Assembly: GCA_011391855.1 (NCBI GenBank)
Contig: JAABPT010000164.1
Location: 1 to 5,013 of the forward strand
Source of the DNA: Burkholderiales bacterium
GTDB taxonomy: Bacteria > Pseudomonadota > Gammaproteobacteria > Burkholderiales > Burkholderiaceae_C
Reading direction: 5' to 3'
Length of the DNA: 5,013 nt
The first letter of the stretch is position 1, and each line of letters opens with the position of its first letter. The translations under genes and the position numbers were made by a program. The notes under the pieces were generated by a model that searched no databases, was not told where the DNA came from, and was given only the letters and a program-made list of their open reading frames with translations. Shown one piece after another: positions 4,643-5,013 of this stretch.

Positions 4643-5013
4643 GTGCGGCCCACCGATATCAGCGATCCGGCCTATTTCCACAAGGTCGTGGACTGCCAGT
4701 GGGCGTGCCCCGCCCACACCCCCGTTCCCGAATACATCCGCTTGATCGCGATGGGTCGCTACGACGACGCCTACATGGTCAACTGGTACAGCAACGTCTT
4801 CCCCGGCATCCTGGGTCGCACCTGCGACCGGCCTTGCGAGCCGGCTTGCCGGCGCGGGCGGGTGGAAGAGGAGAACGCGGCCAAGCCGGAGCCGGTGGCC
4901 ATCTGCCGCCTGAAGCGCGTGGCGGCCGACCTGAAGGGCGGCGAGGTGCGCGCGATGATCCCGCGGCCCAAGGCGTCCAATGGCAAGAAGGTCGCCTGCG
5001 TCGGCGCCGGGCC
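4643..5013 (+). CDS. FAD-dependent oxidoreductase with N-terminal Fe-S domain (5' part)
   Basis: The first 123 codons of a gene that continues past the window. They encode an Fe-S domain like that at the N-terminus of glutamate synthase small subunit (GltD) and dihydropyrimidine dehydrogenase, followed by the start of an FAD-binding Rossmann fold. Visible landmarks are C18-x3-C22-P (DCQWACPAHTPVPEYI), an amphipathic helix GRYDDAYMVNW (38-48), FPGILGRTC61DRPC65EPAC69RRG and VAIC88RLKRVAAD. After a linker comes KKVACVGAG (115-123), which opens the GxGxxG nucleotide-binding motif. Such proteins usually move electrons between NAD(P)H, FAD and Fe-S clusters to a partner subunit; the actual substrate is unknown. 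GTG 4643 is chosen for its GGAG at 4632-4635. The GltD-like first pair of cysteines is missing, even in the upstream in-frame codons. It lies 126 nt from parC, so it is probably a separate unit. Family level is confident; function is not. Confidence 0.85.
   Translation, partial: MRPTDISDPAYFHKVVDCQWACPAHTPVPEYIRLIAMGRYDDAYMVNWYSNVFPGILGRTCDRPCEPACRRGRVEEENAAKPEPVAICRLKRVAADLKGGEVRAMIPRPKASNGKKVACVGAG

Overview
The window is GC-rich DNA with dense, co-oriented genes, all on the + strand. The ParE/ParC sequences, the codon bias and the start of a distinctive FAD/iron-sulfur oxidoreductase all suggest a betaproteobacterium of the Burkholderiales, perhaps Comamonadaceae. That placement rests on recognition from memory, not on a database search.

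Layout: (i) 1-168 is the C-terminal end of parE (topoisomerase IV subunit B), carrying a 9-bp tandem repeat that is also a textbook G-quadruplex motif. (ii) 161-739 is a GNAT-family acetyltransferase that overlaps the parE stop by 8 nt. (iii) 740-808 is an AT-rich gap with a 14-bp-arm inverted repeat. It is the likely operator of the first toxin-antitoxin module: an AbrB/MazE-fold antitoxin (809-1045) and a PIN-domain toxin (1042-1452). (iv) 1453-1496 holds a near-perfect 18-bp palindrome in front of a second, unrelated module: a Phd/YefM-type antitoxin (1497-1745) and a PIN-domain toxin of a different subfamily (1742-2119). (v) 2174-4516 is full-length parC (topoisomerase IV subunit A). (vi) 4643-5013 is the N-terminus of an FAD-dependent oxidoreductase of the GltD / dihydropyrimidine dehydrogenase domain type, cut by the window edge.

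parE and parC encode the two halves of the A2B2 topoisomerase IV that decatenates daughter chromosomes. The notable feature is that two complete type II toxin-antitoxin modules, each with its own operator-like palindrome, sit between these essential genes. In both modules the toxin starts at a non-ATG codon inside a 4-nt overlap with the antitoxin stop. The second module runs in the same direction and the same reading frame into parC, which has no visible ribosome binding site of its own. Expression of topoisomerase IV may therefore be affected by the toxin-antitoxin promoters.

Nothing here amounts to a wholly new system. The unusual points are the arrangement, the operators, the G-quadruplex repeat and the reduced cysteine set of the last gene. 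No gene-free stretch exceeds 300 bases; the longest is 4517-4642.
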